Shown here in pieces: positions 8,858-17,213 of a stretch of 64,000 nt of DNA; position 1 is the first letter of the stretch; each line of letters begins with the position of its first letter. Below the pieces are notes generated by a model. The model made no database searches. It saw only the letters and a program-made list of their open reading frames with translations, and was not told where the DNA came from. The stretch spans positions 344,572-408,571 of the forward strand of contig NZ_SLZF01000008.1 in NCBI RefSeq assembly GCF_004341515.1, read 5' to 3'. Made by a program: the position numbers and the translations under genes. The DNA comes from Allobosea sp. BK604. Its GTDB lineage: Bacteria > Pseudomonadota > Alphaproteobacteria > Rhizobiales > Beijerinckiaceae.

Positions 8858-9841
8858 TCAGGCGGCCCGGAGGCCTGCCGCCTTCATGATCGGCAGCAAT
8901 TGCTCGCGCTCGAGCGCGAGGAACTTGCGCGCATTGGCCGAGCCCGGCTCCTTCCAGGGTTCGAGCCCGGAGACGGACAGGACTTTCGCAAAATCCTGAT
9001 CGGCCAGAACCTTCGCCGCCGCCGCTTCCAGCCTGGAGGCGATCGCATCCGGAGTCTTGGCAGGCGCGATGACACCACAGCTCAAGCGAACGACGAGGTC
9101 GGGCACGGTTTCACTGGCGGTCGGAATCTCGGGGACGGCCGCAAGGCGCTGCGGCGAGAGGACGGCGAGAATCCGGATCTTCCCGGCGCGATGCAGCTCG
9201 AGCACCTGCCCGGTGATGTTGGGGGTCGCCACCTGCACCATGCCCGCGACGACATCGTTCAGCGCCGGTCCCGCGCCGCGATAGGGCACGTGGTCGAGCT
9301 CCGGAAGGCCGGCCCTCTGCTTGAGCGACTCGCCGGCAAGATGCGTGACGGTGCCGACCCCGGCCGAGCCGTAAGACAGCTTGCCCGTGTTCTTGCGGGC
9401 GTAGTCGATGAATTCCTTCAGGGAATTGGCGGGTATGTTGGGATGGACGACAACCGAGGTCGAAGAGGTCGCGAGCATCGATATCGGCAGGAAATCGGTC
9501 AGCGCGTCGTAGGGCGGATTGTCCTTCATATAGGGCGCGATGGTGAGCGAGCTCGTGTCCCCGAACAGCAGCGTCTGGCCATCCGGGTCTGCGCGCCGGA
9601 CGGCGCTCGCGCCGAGAAGACCACCGGCCCCGCCCTGGTTTTCCACGACGAAGGAACCGACCAGAGCGCTCATCTTCTCGGAGAAATGCCGCGCGACCGC
9701 ATCGACGACGCCGCCCGCGGCGAACGGAACGACAAGCTTGACCGGGCCGTTCGGATAAGCGGCTTGCGCATAGCTCCGCGGGGCGTGCAGTCCCGCGACC
9801 GCTGCCACCATTCCACCGATCATCAATTCCCTGCGATTCAT
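8858..9841 (-). CDS. Bug/TctC-type tripartite tricarboxylate transporter substrate-binding protein, 327 aa
   Basis: Periplasmic solute receptor. The start at 9841 follows GGAGGTCAGG and opens a twin-arginine-like signal, NRRELMIGGMVAAVAG, with cleavage expected near SYAQA. The mature part begins YPNGPVKLVVPFAAGG, the typical Bug N-terminus, followed by GAGGLLGA and GSAGVGTVTHLAGE, both characteristic. Bug proteins bind carboxylates via two beta-alpha loops. No TctA/TctB membrane partners are encoded here, so it is an orphan receptor, which is frequent in this family. First gene of the putative minus-strand catabolic unit, divergent from the LysR gene. Confidence 0.92.
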   Translation of the reverse strand: MNRRELMIGGMVAAVAGLHAPRSYAQAAYPNGPVKLVVPFAAGGVVDAVARHFSEKMSALVGSFVVENQGGAGGLLGASAVRRADPDGQTLLFGDTSSLTIAPYMKDNPPYDALTDFLPISMLATSSTSVVVHPNIPANSLKEFIDYARKNTGKLSYGSAGVGTVTHLAGESLKQRAGLPELDHVPYRGAGPALNDVVAGMVQVATPNITGQVLELHRAGKIRILAVLSPQRLAAVPEIPTASETVPDLVVRLSCGVIAPAKTPDAIASRLEAAAAKVLADQDFAKVLSVSGLEPWKEPGSANARKFLALEREQLLPIMKAAGLRAA

Positions 9842-10287
9842 CCTGACCTCCCCGCCGATGCGCCCGATTTCGAGATCACTTGGCCGATCTCGGCACACAC
9901 ACATTATTCTTCATGCGAAAGCACCGCGGCTCGCTGCGAGCGGCAATCAATCGCCAGTCATGATCAGCAAATTTGCTTGGGGCGATGCCGCTACACGATG
10001 AGTATTGGCCGTAGCTCGCAAATCTTGCTTGCGAACGAAGCCTTCCCTGTCAGCGGCAACTGCGACTTGCCGAGGGTTTGCCTCAGATTATTCTGGATCT
10101 CTCCCCGTGCGGCCGATCGCCTTCTTCCCATTAGAGGTGCATGTGACTTATTGATCAAACGAGAAATTTATATCATTTGATGAGCTATGCTTATGAATAT
10201 GAACATGCGATCGGCGATACTGCGGCGTGGATGGCTGCTTCGCTCCAAGGGCACCCTCCAATGCGCCTTGCTCGACGGTGAGGCGCG
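9842..10287. other. Divergent control region between Bug gene and LysR gene
   Basis: 446 bases holding the promoters of both the catabolic unit (minus) and the LysR gene (plus). The part from about 10140 to 10200 is AT-rich. A palindromic pair listed separately is the best operator candidate. No gene seen. Confidence 0.6.
10154..10181. promoter_or_regulatory. Interrupted palindrome, candidate LysR-type operator
   Basis: ATCAAA at 10154-10159 and TTTGAT at 10176-10181 are exact inverted repeats with 16 AT-rich bases between, about 105 bp before the LysR start. LysR regulators commonly bind T-N11-A dyads next to their own gene. Assignment to the adjacent regulator is inferred. Confidence 0.35.
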
Positions 10288-11253
10288 ATGAATGTCACCA
10301 TCCGGCAGTTGCGCGCCTTCGCCCTGGTGGTTCAGCTGAAGAGCTTCACCAAGGCGGCGGCGCAACTGCACCTGACGCAATCGGCGCTGAGCCTTCTCAT
10401 CCGGCAGCTGGAGGAGAATCTCGAGGTCCAGCTCATCGAGCGCTCCACGCGCCGCCTCGAGCCGACAGCCCTCGGACTTGAGCTGATGGCGAGCGCTGAA
10501 AGGCTGTTGGACGATTTCGATGCGGCCATCGCGAACGTGGCCGAACTCGGGGCAAAGCAGCGCGGCAAGGTCACGATAACCGCGCCCTACATTCTGGCGA
10601 CTGCTTTCCTCGCGCCCGTGGTCGGCGCGTTCAAGGCTCGCCATCCCGGCATTTCCGTGGTGCTGCGCGACTCGTTGCCGGAGGAAGTGGTCGCCCAGGT
10701 CCGTAACGGCGCCGCCGATCTCGCGGTCGCCAGCTATCAGGGACCCGAAGCCGGCCTGCGCTGCACGCCGATCTTCGAGGAACCGCTGGTCGCGGTCTAT
10801 CCAAAGGCCCATGCGCTCAACGAGCTGCCACGCGTGTGCTGGCGAGACCTCGTCGATCTCCCCGTGATCCTCCTCAGCCGCCAGAGCCTGCTGCGCCACT
10901 TGGCCGACGAGGGATTCGTGCGGGCCGGCTTCGCGATCAAGCCGGCATATGAACTGGCCTATGCGGGCACTGCGATCGCCTTGGTCAAGGCCGGCTGCGG
11001 GGTTGCGATCCTGCCAAGATCCGTCGAGGTCCTGGTCGACGCGGCCGTCAGCTTCAGCGAAATCGAGGGGCCCGAGATCAGGCGCGACGTCGCGGTGATC
11101 ACCCGCGACGGCAAGACCTTCTCTCCGGCTGCGGAGATATTCATCGAGGCGCTGCTGGACCATGCGAAAGCAATGACGTTTCCGACGCCGGTCCGGCACC
11201 CGAGCAAGCGCTCGACGCCCGGGACCGGCGCGCCGCAGTTCCGGCGCAGGTAG
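10288..11253 (+). CDS. LysR-family transcriptional regulator, 321 aa
   Basis: N-terminal winged helix-turn-helix (residues 1-60: TIRQLRAFALVVQLKSFTKAA, then QSALSLLIRQLEE), linker helix, and a substrate-binding domain from about 90 (GKVTITAPYILAT). The last 25 residues (PTPVRHPSKRSTPGTG) are a disordered basic tail beyond the usual end. ATG start; frame and length agree with the family. It is transcribed away from the Bug/HpaH/HpaI unit, the classic arrangement for a regulator of that unit responding to a pathway compound. Confidence 0.93.
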   Translation: MNVTIRQLRAFALVVQLKSFTKAAAQLHLTQSALSLLIRQLEENLEVQLIERSTRRLEPTALGLELMASAERLLDDFDAAIANVAELGAKQRGKVTITAPYILATAFLAPVVGAFKARHPGISVVLRDSLPEEVVAQVRNGAADLAVASYQGPEAGLRCTPIFEEPLVAVYPKAHALNELPRVCWRDLVDLPVILLSRQSLLRHLADEGFVRAGFAIKPAYELAYAGTAIALVKAGCGVAILPRSVEVLVDAAVSFSEIEGPEIRRDVAVITRDGKTFSPAAEIFIEALLDHAKAMTFPTPVRHPSKRSTPGTGAPQFRRR

Positions 11254-11290
11254 CCTGGGCGCCCGTGAACGCGCCCCAAGGCGCGTGCGC

Positions 11291-11998
11291 TCAGGCCGCG
11301 AGGCGAACGGGCCGACGGGAGACCACGACCGCGAGCAGCAGCATCGGGATGGCCGGATTGACGATCTGGATCGCAATGAGGGCGGCTTGACCGATCCAGC
11401 CGACGAGATAGGCCTTGAGCGAGAGCATGAGCACCGCGTGGATCAGGATGCCGCCAAGCACGGTCGCGACGACGGCGCGGGCCCCCAGTTCCGGCCGCCG
11501 CAAGGCAACCCAAAAGGTCCAGAGCGATAGCGGCAGGAACAGCAGGACCGCCGTGACGAGTCCTGGATTGTAGCTGCCGCTCGCCAGGGCCGGGCCGATA
11601 TGCGCGGCTGCGTTGACCGCCGGCACGCTGAAATAGCTGAGCGCGATCTCCGGCCAGCGGCGCCCGAGCAATGCCGAGATCGGGCCGGCCAGCCAGACCA
11701 CCGGAATGTTCACCGCGGTGATGAAGGCTTCCGGGATCGGGCAGGCAGCCGCATCGGGAAAGCCGAATGTGCCACACAGCGTGCCGTGGAAAGCGTAGGA
11801 CGCGCCCTCGGCGTCGATGCCGTGCTCCTCGAACTGATGGAGCAAATAGGCGGCGGTCGCGGCCCAGGCGAGCCACACCATGTCCTGGCTGCGTGGCCGA
11901 GTGCGGTCGCCGCGCATCTCGCCGAAGAGCAGGCCGGCGAGCAGCGCCGCGGCGAGGCCAAGTCCGAGCCATGGCCAAAGGTGAGAGAACGAAGGCAT
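11291..11998 (-). CDS. HXXEE-domain integral membrane protein, 235 aa
   Basis: The signature HQFEEHG at residues 54-60 gives the family its name (H-x-x-E-E). About six to seven hydrophobic segments are seen: 10-27, 40-54, near 90-105 with 'PIPEAFITAVNIPVVW', 125-140, 150-165, 175-195, 205-225. A second conserved polar patch, 'VPAVNAAAHIGPAL', follows. Conserved His/Glu within membrane segments suggests metal or substrate handling, but no function is established. It lies downstream of the LysR gene at 12127 on the same strand, separated by 128 bases with a tandem repeat. Confidence 0.82.
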   Translation of the reverse strand: MPSFSHLWPWLGLGLAAALLAGLLFGEMRGDRTRPRSQDMVWLAWAATAAYLLHQFEEHGIDAEGASYAFHGTLCGTFGFPDAAACPIPEAFITAVNIPVVWLAGPISALLGRRWPEIALSYFSVPAVNAAAHIGPALASGSYNPGLVTAVLLFLPLSLWTFWVALRRPELGARAVVATVLGGILIHAVLMLSLKAYLVGWIGQAALIAIQIVNPAIPMLLLAVVVSRRPVRLAA

Positions 11999-12096
11999 CG
12001 CGGAAGCCTAGAAGCCGTGTCGTGTCGCGGCCACCCCCTTCGCTGACGCTGTGCCTATGCACCGGGTGCCTCGAACCAGGCGGGCCAAGTGGCGGC

Positions 12097-12138
12097 CGTC
12101 ATGGGGCGTCCGTCATGGGGCGTCCGTCATGGGGCGTC
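12097..12138. repeat. Three tandem copies of a 14-bp unit
   Basis: CGTCATGGGGCGTC is repeated head-to-tail at 12097-12110, 12111-12124 and 12125-12138 without mismatch. The first copy in coding direction contains the stop codon of the LysR gene, so changes in copy number would alter only the 3' untranslated part. Confidence 0.9.
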
Positions 12139-13044
12139 CGTCCCTGCAGATCGCTCAGCCGCGCCCGCAAAGACGCGCGCCACCCAGTCGATGAAGACTC
12201 GCACGCGCGGCGAGAGCTGGCGGCTGCGCGGATAGAGTAGTGAGACAGGGGTCGGCGTCGGCGCGTTGTCCTGCAGTACCGGGAGCAATGTGCCCCGAGC
12301 GAAATCGGCTTCGAGATGATAGCGCGGCGCCTGGATCAGGCCGAGGCCGAGGCGGGCGGCCGTGACATAGCTTTCGGCGCCGTTGACCGAGACGGTCGCC
12401 GGCAAGGTGATGTGACGAACCGCACCGGCTTGCGTGAATTCCAGCGGCAGCACGCCGCCCGTCGCCGATGAGCGGAAGCCGACCACGCGATGACCGTCGA
12501 GCCTCTCGATGCTTTCGGGCAGGCCGTGGCGCTCGATGTAACCTGGGGCGGCGCAGGTGACCTCGTCGAGCATGGCGACGCGGCGGGCGATCATGTCGGA
12601 ATCCTGCAGATCGCCGACACGCAGCACGCAATCGATGCCCTCGCGCACCAGATCGACCAGCCGGTCGCCTTCGCTCATGTAGAGTTCGATCTCCGGATAG
12701 TCGGAGAGGAAGGCCGGCAGGTGCGGCAGGACGAAATGGCGCGCCAGCGTGCCGTGCACGTCGATGCGCAGCAGCCCCTTGGGCTTGACCCCGGCAAAGG
12801 CCGCTTCCGCATCTTCCAGATCGGCGATGAGCCGCAGGCAGCGCTGGTAATAGGCCTCGCCGTCGAGTGTCGGGCTGACGCTGCGGGTGGTACGCTGGAG
12901 CAGGCGCACGCCGAGCCTGGCTTCGAGCTGCTTCAGCGCGTCGGTCACGGTCGAGCGCGGCAGGCCCAAATCCTCGGCGGCCAGCGTGAAGCTGCGCCGC
13001 TCGACGATGCGGGTGAAAAGGCGCATCGCGTCGAAACGATCCAT
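12127..13044 (-). CDS. LysR-family transcriptional regulator, 305 aa
   Basis: N-terminal HTH (MDRFDAMRLFTRIVERRSFT, then LGLPRSTVTDALKQLEARLG) and a PBP2-type effector domain (from GLLRIDVHGTLARHFVLPHL). The 'IDCVLRVGDLQDSDMIARRV' stretch is typical of the CrgA/DmlR-like LysR subgroup, whose members often control a divergently transcribed oxidoreductase. Here the SDR gene at 13160 is divergent with 115 bases between starts, so it is the likely target. Confidence 0.93.
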   Translation of the reverse strand: MDRFDAMRLFTRIVERRSFTLAAEDLGLPRSTVTDALKQLEARLGVRLLQRTTRSVSPTLDGEAYYQRCLRLIADLEDAEAAFAGVKPKGLLRIDVHGTLARHFVLPHLPAFLSDYPEIELYMSEGDRLVDLVREGIDCVLRVGDLQDSDMIARRVAMLDEVTCAAPGYIERHGLPESIERLDGHRVVGFRSSATGGVLPLEFTQAGAVRHITLPATVSVNGAESYVTAARLGLGLIQAPRYHLEADFARGTLLPVLQDNAPTPTPVSLLYPRSRQLSPRVRVFIDWVARVFAGAAERSAGTDAP

Positions 13045-13159
13045 TGTTCTGCTTATCCGAATTATATTGCCGGAAAGTGCCTGATTATCCGCTTCAAGGG
13101 AAGGGGCATTGTCTCGTCATCCCGCCGTTGGAGCGGCGAGCCAGAACGGAGATCGACCC

Positions 13160-13900
13160 ATGACCGAGCATGCAAACAAGGTTGCCATCGTCACCGGCGC
13201 GTCGCGCGGCATCGGCGCCGCGATCGCGGAGCGCCTGGCCCGTGACGGCCTGACGGTGGTCGTCAACTATGCCGGCAATGCCGGGGCGGCCGAGGCGCTG
13301 GTGCGCAAGATCGAGGCGGCCGGCGGGCACGCCATCAGCGCCCAGGCCGATGTCAGCGACCCGGCTGCCGTGGTGCGGATGTTCGACTCGGCCGAGGCCG
13401 CTTTCGGGGGCGTCGATGTGCTGGTCAACAATGCCGGCGTGATGAGCCTGAGCCCGATCGGGGAGAGCACCGACGAGCTGTTCGACCGCCAGATCGCGAT
13501 CAACCTCAAGGGCACGTTCAACGGGCTCCGCGAGGCGGCACGGCGGCTGCGCAATTACGGGCGCATCGTCAATTTCTCGACCAGCGTCGTCGGCACGAAG
13601 ATGGAAGCCTATGGCGTCTATGCCGCGACCAAGGCGGCGGTCGAGACCTTGACGGCGATCCTCTCGAAGGAACTGCGCGGCCGCTCGATCACCGTCAATG
13701 CGGTGGCGCCCGGCCCGACGGCGACGGATCTCTTCCTCGACGGCAAGTCGCCGGAGCTGGTCGAGCGCCTGGCCAAGATGAACCCGCTGGAGCGGCTGGG
13801 CACGCCGGAGGACATCGCCAATACCGTGTCCTTCCTGGTCGGGCCGGATGGCGGCTGGGTCAATGGCCAGGTGCTGCGCGTCAATGGCGGCATGGTCTGA
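13160..13900 (+). CDS. Short-chain dehydrogenase/reductase (SDR), 3-oxoacyl-ACP-reductase-like, 246 aa
   Basis: Classical SDR: TGASRGIG cofactor motif at 12-19, NNAG at 90-93, catalytic Ser about 140-142, Tyr154 and Lys158 (YAATK), and a 'VNAVAPGPTATDLF' segment. The Asn after the first beta-alpha-beta unit (VVNYAGN) favours NADP(H). The upstream in-frame ATG at 13109 is rejected because the preceding 17 residues are not SDR-like and GGAG lies before 13160. Divergent from the LysR gene. Substrate unknown. Confidence 0.92.
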   Translation: MTEHANKVAIVTGASRGIGAAIAERLARDGLTVVVNYAGNAGAAEALVRKIEAAGGHAISAQADVSDPAAVVRMFDSAEAAFGGVDVLVNNAGVMSLSPIGESTDELFDRQIAINLKGTFNGLREAARRLRNYGRIVNFSTSVVGTKMEAYGVYAATKAAVETLTAILSKELRGRSITVNAVAPGPTATDLFLDGKSPELVERLAKMNPLERLGTPEDIANTVSFLVGPDGGWVNGQVLRVNGGMV

Positions 13901-13913
13901 AGGCGATGCCAGG

Positions 13914-13947
13914 GCGGGAGGCTGCGCCGGGAGCCTCCCGCTTTTTT
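13914..13947 (+). terminator. Rho-independent terminator of the SDR gene
   Basis: GCGGGAGGCT (13914-13923) pairs perfectly with AGCCTCCCGC (13932-13941), followed by six T at 13942-13947. It starts 14 nt after the SDR stop, and its T-run touches the stop codon of the converging hydrolase gene. Confidence 0.92.
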
Positions 13948-14786
13948 CAGCCGCGCAGGAAGGACAGCAGCGCGGGGATGGTTTGATCAGGCGCCTCGTC
14001 GATCAGCCAATGACCGGAGCCCTTGACGACGACACCCTCGACATTCTCGGCAACGAGCCGGCCCTGGGCGATCAGGAACTCGCCCGAGGCCTTCTCGCCG
14101 GTGAGCACCAGCATCGGCATCCCAAGCCGGGTCGCGGCGAAGCCGGCAAAGTCCCTGGCGTCGCCTTCGAAGCTGCGGAACACCTCGAAGCCGGCCCGCA
14201 TCGCGCCCGGTTGCGCATAACTCGCCGCATAGAACTGCCGGTCCGCCTCCGAAACCGACTTCTCAGGATCCGCGGCGAAGTCGTTCCAGAAATGCTCGAA
14301 ATAGATGCGCTCGCGGCCATCGACCAAGGCCAGCGGCGTCTTGCCGTAGAAGTGAAAATGCCAGAGATCGCGCAGGAGCCAGACGGTCGTCCAGTCGCCG
14401 ACACCCGGCAGGAAAGCGTCCATCAGCGCGATGCGGCTGACCTCGCCGGGATATTGCGCGGCATAGGCATAGGCGACCATCAGGCCGATATCGTGCCCGA
14501 CAACGGCGGCGCTGCCCAGGCCGAGGGCAGCGGCAAGCGCGTGGATGTCCTGCGCCATCGTTTTCTTGTCGTAGCCAGCCTCCGGTTTGTCCGAGGCGCC
14601 GAATCCGCGCAGGTCCGGCGCAATCACCTGATGGGTCTTGGCGAGTTCGGCGATCAGCGGGCGCCACATATGGCTGTTCTGGGCATAGCCGTGCAGGAGC
14701 AGGACCGGCTTGCCTTGGCCGGCGAACAGGTAGTGGAGGTTGATGCCTTGGACCCTTGCGAAGCGGCTTTCGATTGTGACGGTCAT
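13947..14786 (-). CDS. Alpha/beta hydrolase, epoxide hydrolase / haloacid dehalogenase-like, 279 aa
   Basis: The nucleophile elbow reads VVGHDIG with Asp99, the residue used by epoxide hydrolases, haloalkane dehalogenases and fluoroacetate dehalogenase instead of Ser. HGYAQNSHMW (32-41) is the oxyanion-hole loop, DLRGFGASDKP follows, and the catalytic His lies in GSGHWLIDE near the C-terminus. Cap-domain motifs 'WHFHFYGKT' and 'RIYFEHFWNDF' resemble fluoroacetate-dehalogenase relatives. Start at 14786 is chosen because the upstream 34 residues include intergenic repeat DNA and are not family-like. Exact substrate open. Confidence 0.87.
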   Translation of the reverse strand: MTVTIESRFARVQGINLHYLFAGQGKPVLLLHGYAQNSHMWRPLIAELAKTHQVIAPDLRGFGASDKPEAGYDKKTMAQDIHALAAALGLGSAAVVGHDIGLMVAYAYAAQYPGEVSRIALMDAFLPGVGDWTTVWLLRDLWHFHFYGKTPLALVDGRERIYFEHFWNDFAADPEKSVSEADRQFYAASYAQPGAMRAGFEVFRSFEGDARDFAGFAATRLGMPMLVLTGEKASGEFLIAQGRLVAENVEGVVVKGSGHWLIDEAPDQTIPALLSFLRG

Positions 14787-14881
14787 TGGCGTGGTTCCAT
14801 ACGAGGCGAGGAGGGCTGAGCGTGAAATGTCACGGTCGGTCCCAGTCTTCCCACTGATTTGCCGCGACGCAAATCGCCAAA

Positions 14882-14920
14882 AGAGCATTTCCGCGTTTCT
14901 TCGAAACGTGGAAATGCTCT
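14882..14920. repeat. Long near-perfect hairpin in the intergenic repeat region
   Basis: 18-base arms at 14882-14899 and 14903-14920 are complementary except for one G-T pair, with a TTC loop. Arms begin AGAGCATTTCC. It lies just upstream of the hydrolase gene start and next to a second palindromic element at 14937-14982; both look like members of dispersed rhizobial intergenic repeats. Confidence 0.85.
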
Positions 14921-14936
14921 AAGCTTTTGTTTTGTC

Positions 14937-14982
14937 GCATTTTCTTCACACGGGCCGATGCCAGCTTCGCTCGAAAATGCTC
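14937..14982. repeat. Dispersed palindromic repeat, copy 1 (GCATTTTC...GAAAATGC)
   Basis: 46-bp element bounded by GCATTTTC (14937-14944) and GAAAATGC (14973-14980). A second copy lies at 31915-31960 with 39 of 46 positions identical. Confidence 0.85.
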
Positions 14983-15001
14983 CAGCGGGCGGGCATGACG
15001 A

Positions 15002-15604
15002 TCAGATGCGCCGGAAGACGAGGCTGAGATTGTTTGCCGGCATTTCGGTTACCTCTGGCGCGACGAAACCGGCCTCAGCGGCGAGCCCCGCGACGGCGTC
15101 GAGCTCGCGCAGGCCCCAGGCGGGATCACGCGCCCTCAGGCTCTCGTCGAAGGCGAGATTGCTCGGCTCGAGCGCGCGGCCGGGGCGGCGATAGGGGCCG
15201 TAGAGATAGAGCACGCCACCCCGGGGCAGGATGCGGCCGGCCTCGGCGATCAGCCCCTCCGCAGCGCTCCAGGGCGCGATATGGATCATGTTGATGCAGA
15301 TGATCGCGTCGGCGGCCCGGATCGGCCAGGCTGGAGCGGCGGCATCGAGCTGGAGCGGGGGGCGGATATTCGGCAGGCCGCTATCACCGGCATGGGCGGC
15401 GATACTGGCGAGCGCCTCGGCGGTCGGATCGCTCGGCTGGAAGGTCAGCTCCGGCAGCGCCGCGGCGAAATGCACGACATGCTCGCCTGAGCCGCTGGCG
15501 ATCTCCAGAACCAGGCCGGACGCGGGCAGGGCGGCGCGCAGGACGGCAAGGATCGGCTCCCGATTGCGCAGGGCGGAGGGCGCGGACAGGCGTGGGTCGC
15601 TCAT
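15002..15604 (-). CDS. DUF938 family SAM-dependent methyltransferase, 200 aa
   Basis: Class I methyltransferase fold with the SAM-binding motif LEIASGSGEHVVHFA (about 32-46), followed by 'QPSDPT' and the DUF938 hallmark 'CINMIHIAPWSAAEGL'. A 'LYGPYRR' segment after strand 4 and the C-terminal 'MPANNLSLVFRR' are also family-typical. DUF938 proteins resemble UPF0585/METTL26. No biochemical substrate is established to my knowledge. Soluble and monocistronic. Confidence 0.9.
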   Translation of the reverse strand: MSDPRLSAPSALRNREPILAVLRAALPASGLVLEIASGSGEHVVHFAAALPELTFQPSDPTAEALASIAAHAGDSGLPNIRPPLQLDAAAPAWPIRAADAIICINMIHIAPWSAAEGLIAEAGRILPRGGVLYLYGPYRRPGRALEPSNLAFDESLRARDPAWGLRELDAVAGLAAEAGFVAPEVTEMPANNLSLVFRRI

Positions 15605-15758
15605 CTATTCGGTCCGATCTCGAAGAGGGTGCCGTGGTTGCATGCTGAATACCGGCGATATTCTTCGCGGCTACCCATCGCCACGCCGGGGCGATGCGTT
15701 ATAAGGGACTTCAAAGCAGGCCGATAGCGAGTGCGGCCATGCATGCTGCGGGCGGGTT

Positions 15759-17036
15759 TTGTTAACCGAGATCTTGATCGTCGTTGCCCTGACCGTGATC
15801 AACGGTCTTCTCGCCATGTCCGAACTCGCGGTGGTCTCGTCCCGACCGGCACGGCTCAAGGTTCTGAGTGATCAGGGCAGCAGGGGCGCCACCACGGCGT
15901 TGCGTCTCGCCGAGAATCCCGGCCGCTTTCTCTCCACTGTTCAGATCGGCATCACGCTGGTCGGCGTGCTGTCGGGCGCCTTCTCCGGCGCTACGCTCGG
16001 CCAGCGGCTCTCCGAATGGCTGGCGGGGCAGGGCTTCTCGCCTTCGGTGTCGGACGGGTTGGGCGTCGGCATCGTCGTCGTCATCATCACCTATCTCTCG
16101 CTGATCATCGGCGAACTGGTGCCGAAGCAGATCGCTCTGCGCGATCCCGAACGCATCGCCGCGCGCGTCGCGCCCTCCATGTCGTTCCTCTCGCGCATCG
16201 GTGCGCCGCTGGTCTTCCTGCTCGATATCTCCGGCAAGGCGGTGCTGACCCTGCTCGGCCAGAAGGGCGAGACGGAGGAGCGGGTCACCGAGGAGGAGGT
16301 CCGCACCATCATCGCCGAGGCCGAGACGGCCGGCGTGCTGGAGCGCGACGAGCGCGAGATGATCTCGGGCGTGATGCGGCTCGCCGACCGCTCGGCCCGG
16401 GCGCTGATGACGCCGCGCCGCGAGGTCGAGATCATCGACCTGTCCGATACGGCCGAGGAGATCCGCACGCAGGTGCGCGAGACGCGACGCTCGCGGCTGC
16501 CGGTGCAGGATGGCGAGGCCGATGCGATCACCGGCGTCATCCTGGTCAAGGACATGGTCGATTTCCTCGCTGGCGGCGATATCGAGGATTTGCGTGCGCT
16601 GGTGCAGGAGGCGCCGATCGTGATGGACACGGCGAACTCGCTGCATGTGCTGCGCGAGATCCGCTCCTCGCGCGTCCATATGGCGCTGGTCTTCGACGAA
16701 TACGGCCATTTCGAAGGCATCATCACGCCGGGCGATGTGCTCGAGGCGATCATCGGCGCCTTCCAGGAGGACGAGGAAGACGAGCAGCCGATCGTGACGC
16801 GCGCAGACGGCTCCTATCTCGTCGCCGGCTGGATGCAGGTCGACGAATTCTCGCACGAGCTCGGCATCCATATTCCGCGCGATGCCGATTTCCAGACCGT
16901 GGCCGGCTTCATCCTGGCCGAGCTCAACCGGCTGCCCAATGTCGGCGAATCCTTCGAGAAGGGCCATTGGCGCTTCGAGGTGGTCGATCTCGACGGGCGA
17001 AGGATCGACAAGGTGCTGGTCTCGCGGGTGGAGTGA
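15759..17036 (+). CDS. CorC/HlyC-type CNNM transporter-like protein with DUF21 and CBS domains, 425 aa
   Basis: Starts with TTG at 15759. No ATG or GTG in frame gives the complete first membrane helix, and the family starts at just this point (MLTEILIVVALTVINGLLAMSE). DUF21 membrane domain about 1-180 with SELAVVSSRPARL and the GELVPKQIAL motif; paired CBS domains about 200-320 (MTPRREVEIIDL; VFDEYGHFEGIITPGDVLEAI); CorC_HlyC domain 335-422. Relatives are linked to Mg2+/Co2+ efflux; 'hemolysin' is a historic name. A TTG start implies low translation. Confidence 0.9.
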   Translation: MLTEILIVVALTVINGLLAMSELAVVSSRPARLKVLSDQGSRGATTALRLAENPGRFLSTVQIGITLVGVLSGAFSGATLGQRLSEWLAGQGFSPSVSDGLGVGIVVVIITYLSLIIGELVPKQIALRDPERIAARVAPSMSFLSRIGAPLVFLLDISGKAVLTLLGQKGETEERVTEEEVRTIIAEAETAGVLERDEREMISGVMRLADRSARALMTPRREVEIIDLSDTAEEIRTQVRETRRSRLPVQDGEADAITGVILVKDMVDFLAGGDIEDLRALVQEAPIVMDTANSLHVLREIRSSRVHMALVFDEYGHFEGIITPGDVLEAIIGAFQEDEEDEQPIVTRADGSYLVAGWMQVDEFSHELGIHIPRDADFQTVAGFILAELNRLPNVGESFEKGHWRFEVVDLDGRRIDKVLVSRVE

Positions 17037-17213
17037 ACGACCGTTCGATAGGGCTATCGGCGAGTCCGCCTGACGCGGTTGCCAGCCGGCCGCAATCGCA
17101 AATTGACGAGGCGAGGTGGCGGTGGTGTAATTGCCGCATGGGGTTCATCGCGACGACCCCGTGAGGCGTCAGCCCAAGGTTCGCGTCCACCTCCTGTCAG
17201 GGAATGGACGCCC

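Noticed and set aside
15762..16967. Open frame opposite the CorC-like gene
   Set aside because: Antisense shadow with biased composition.
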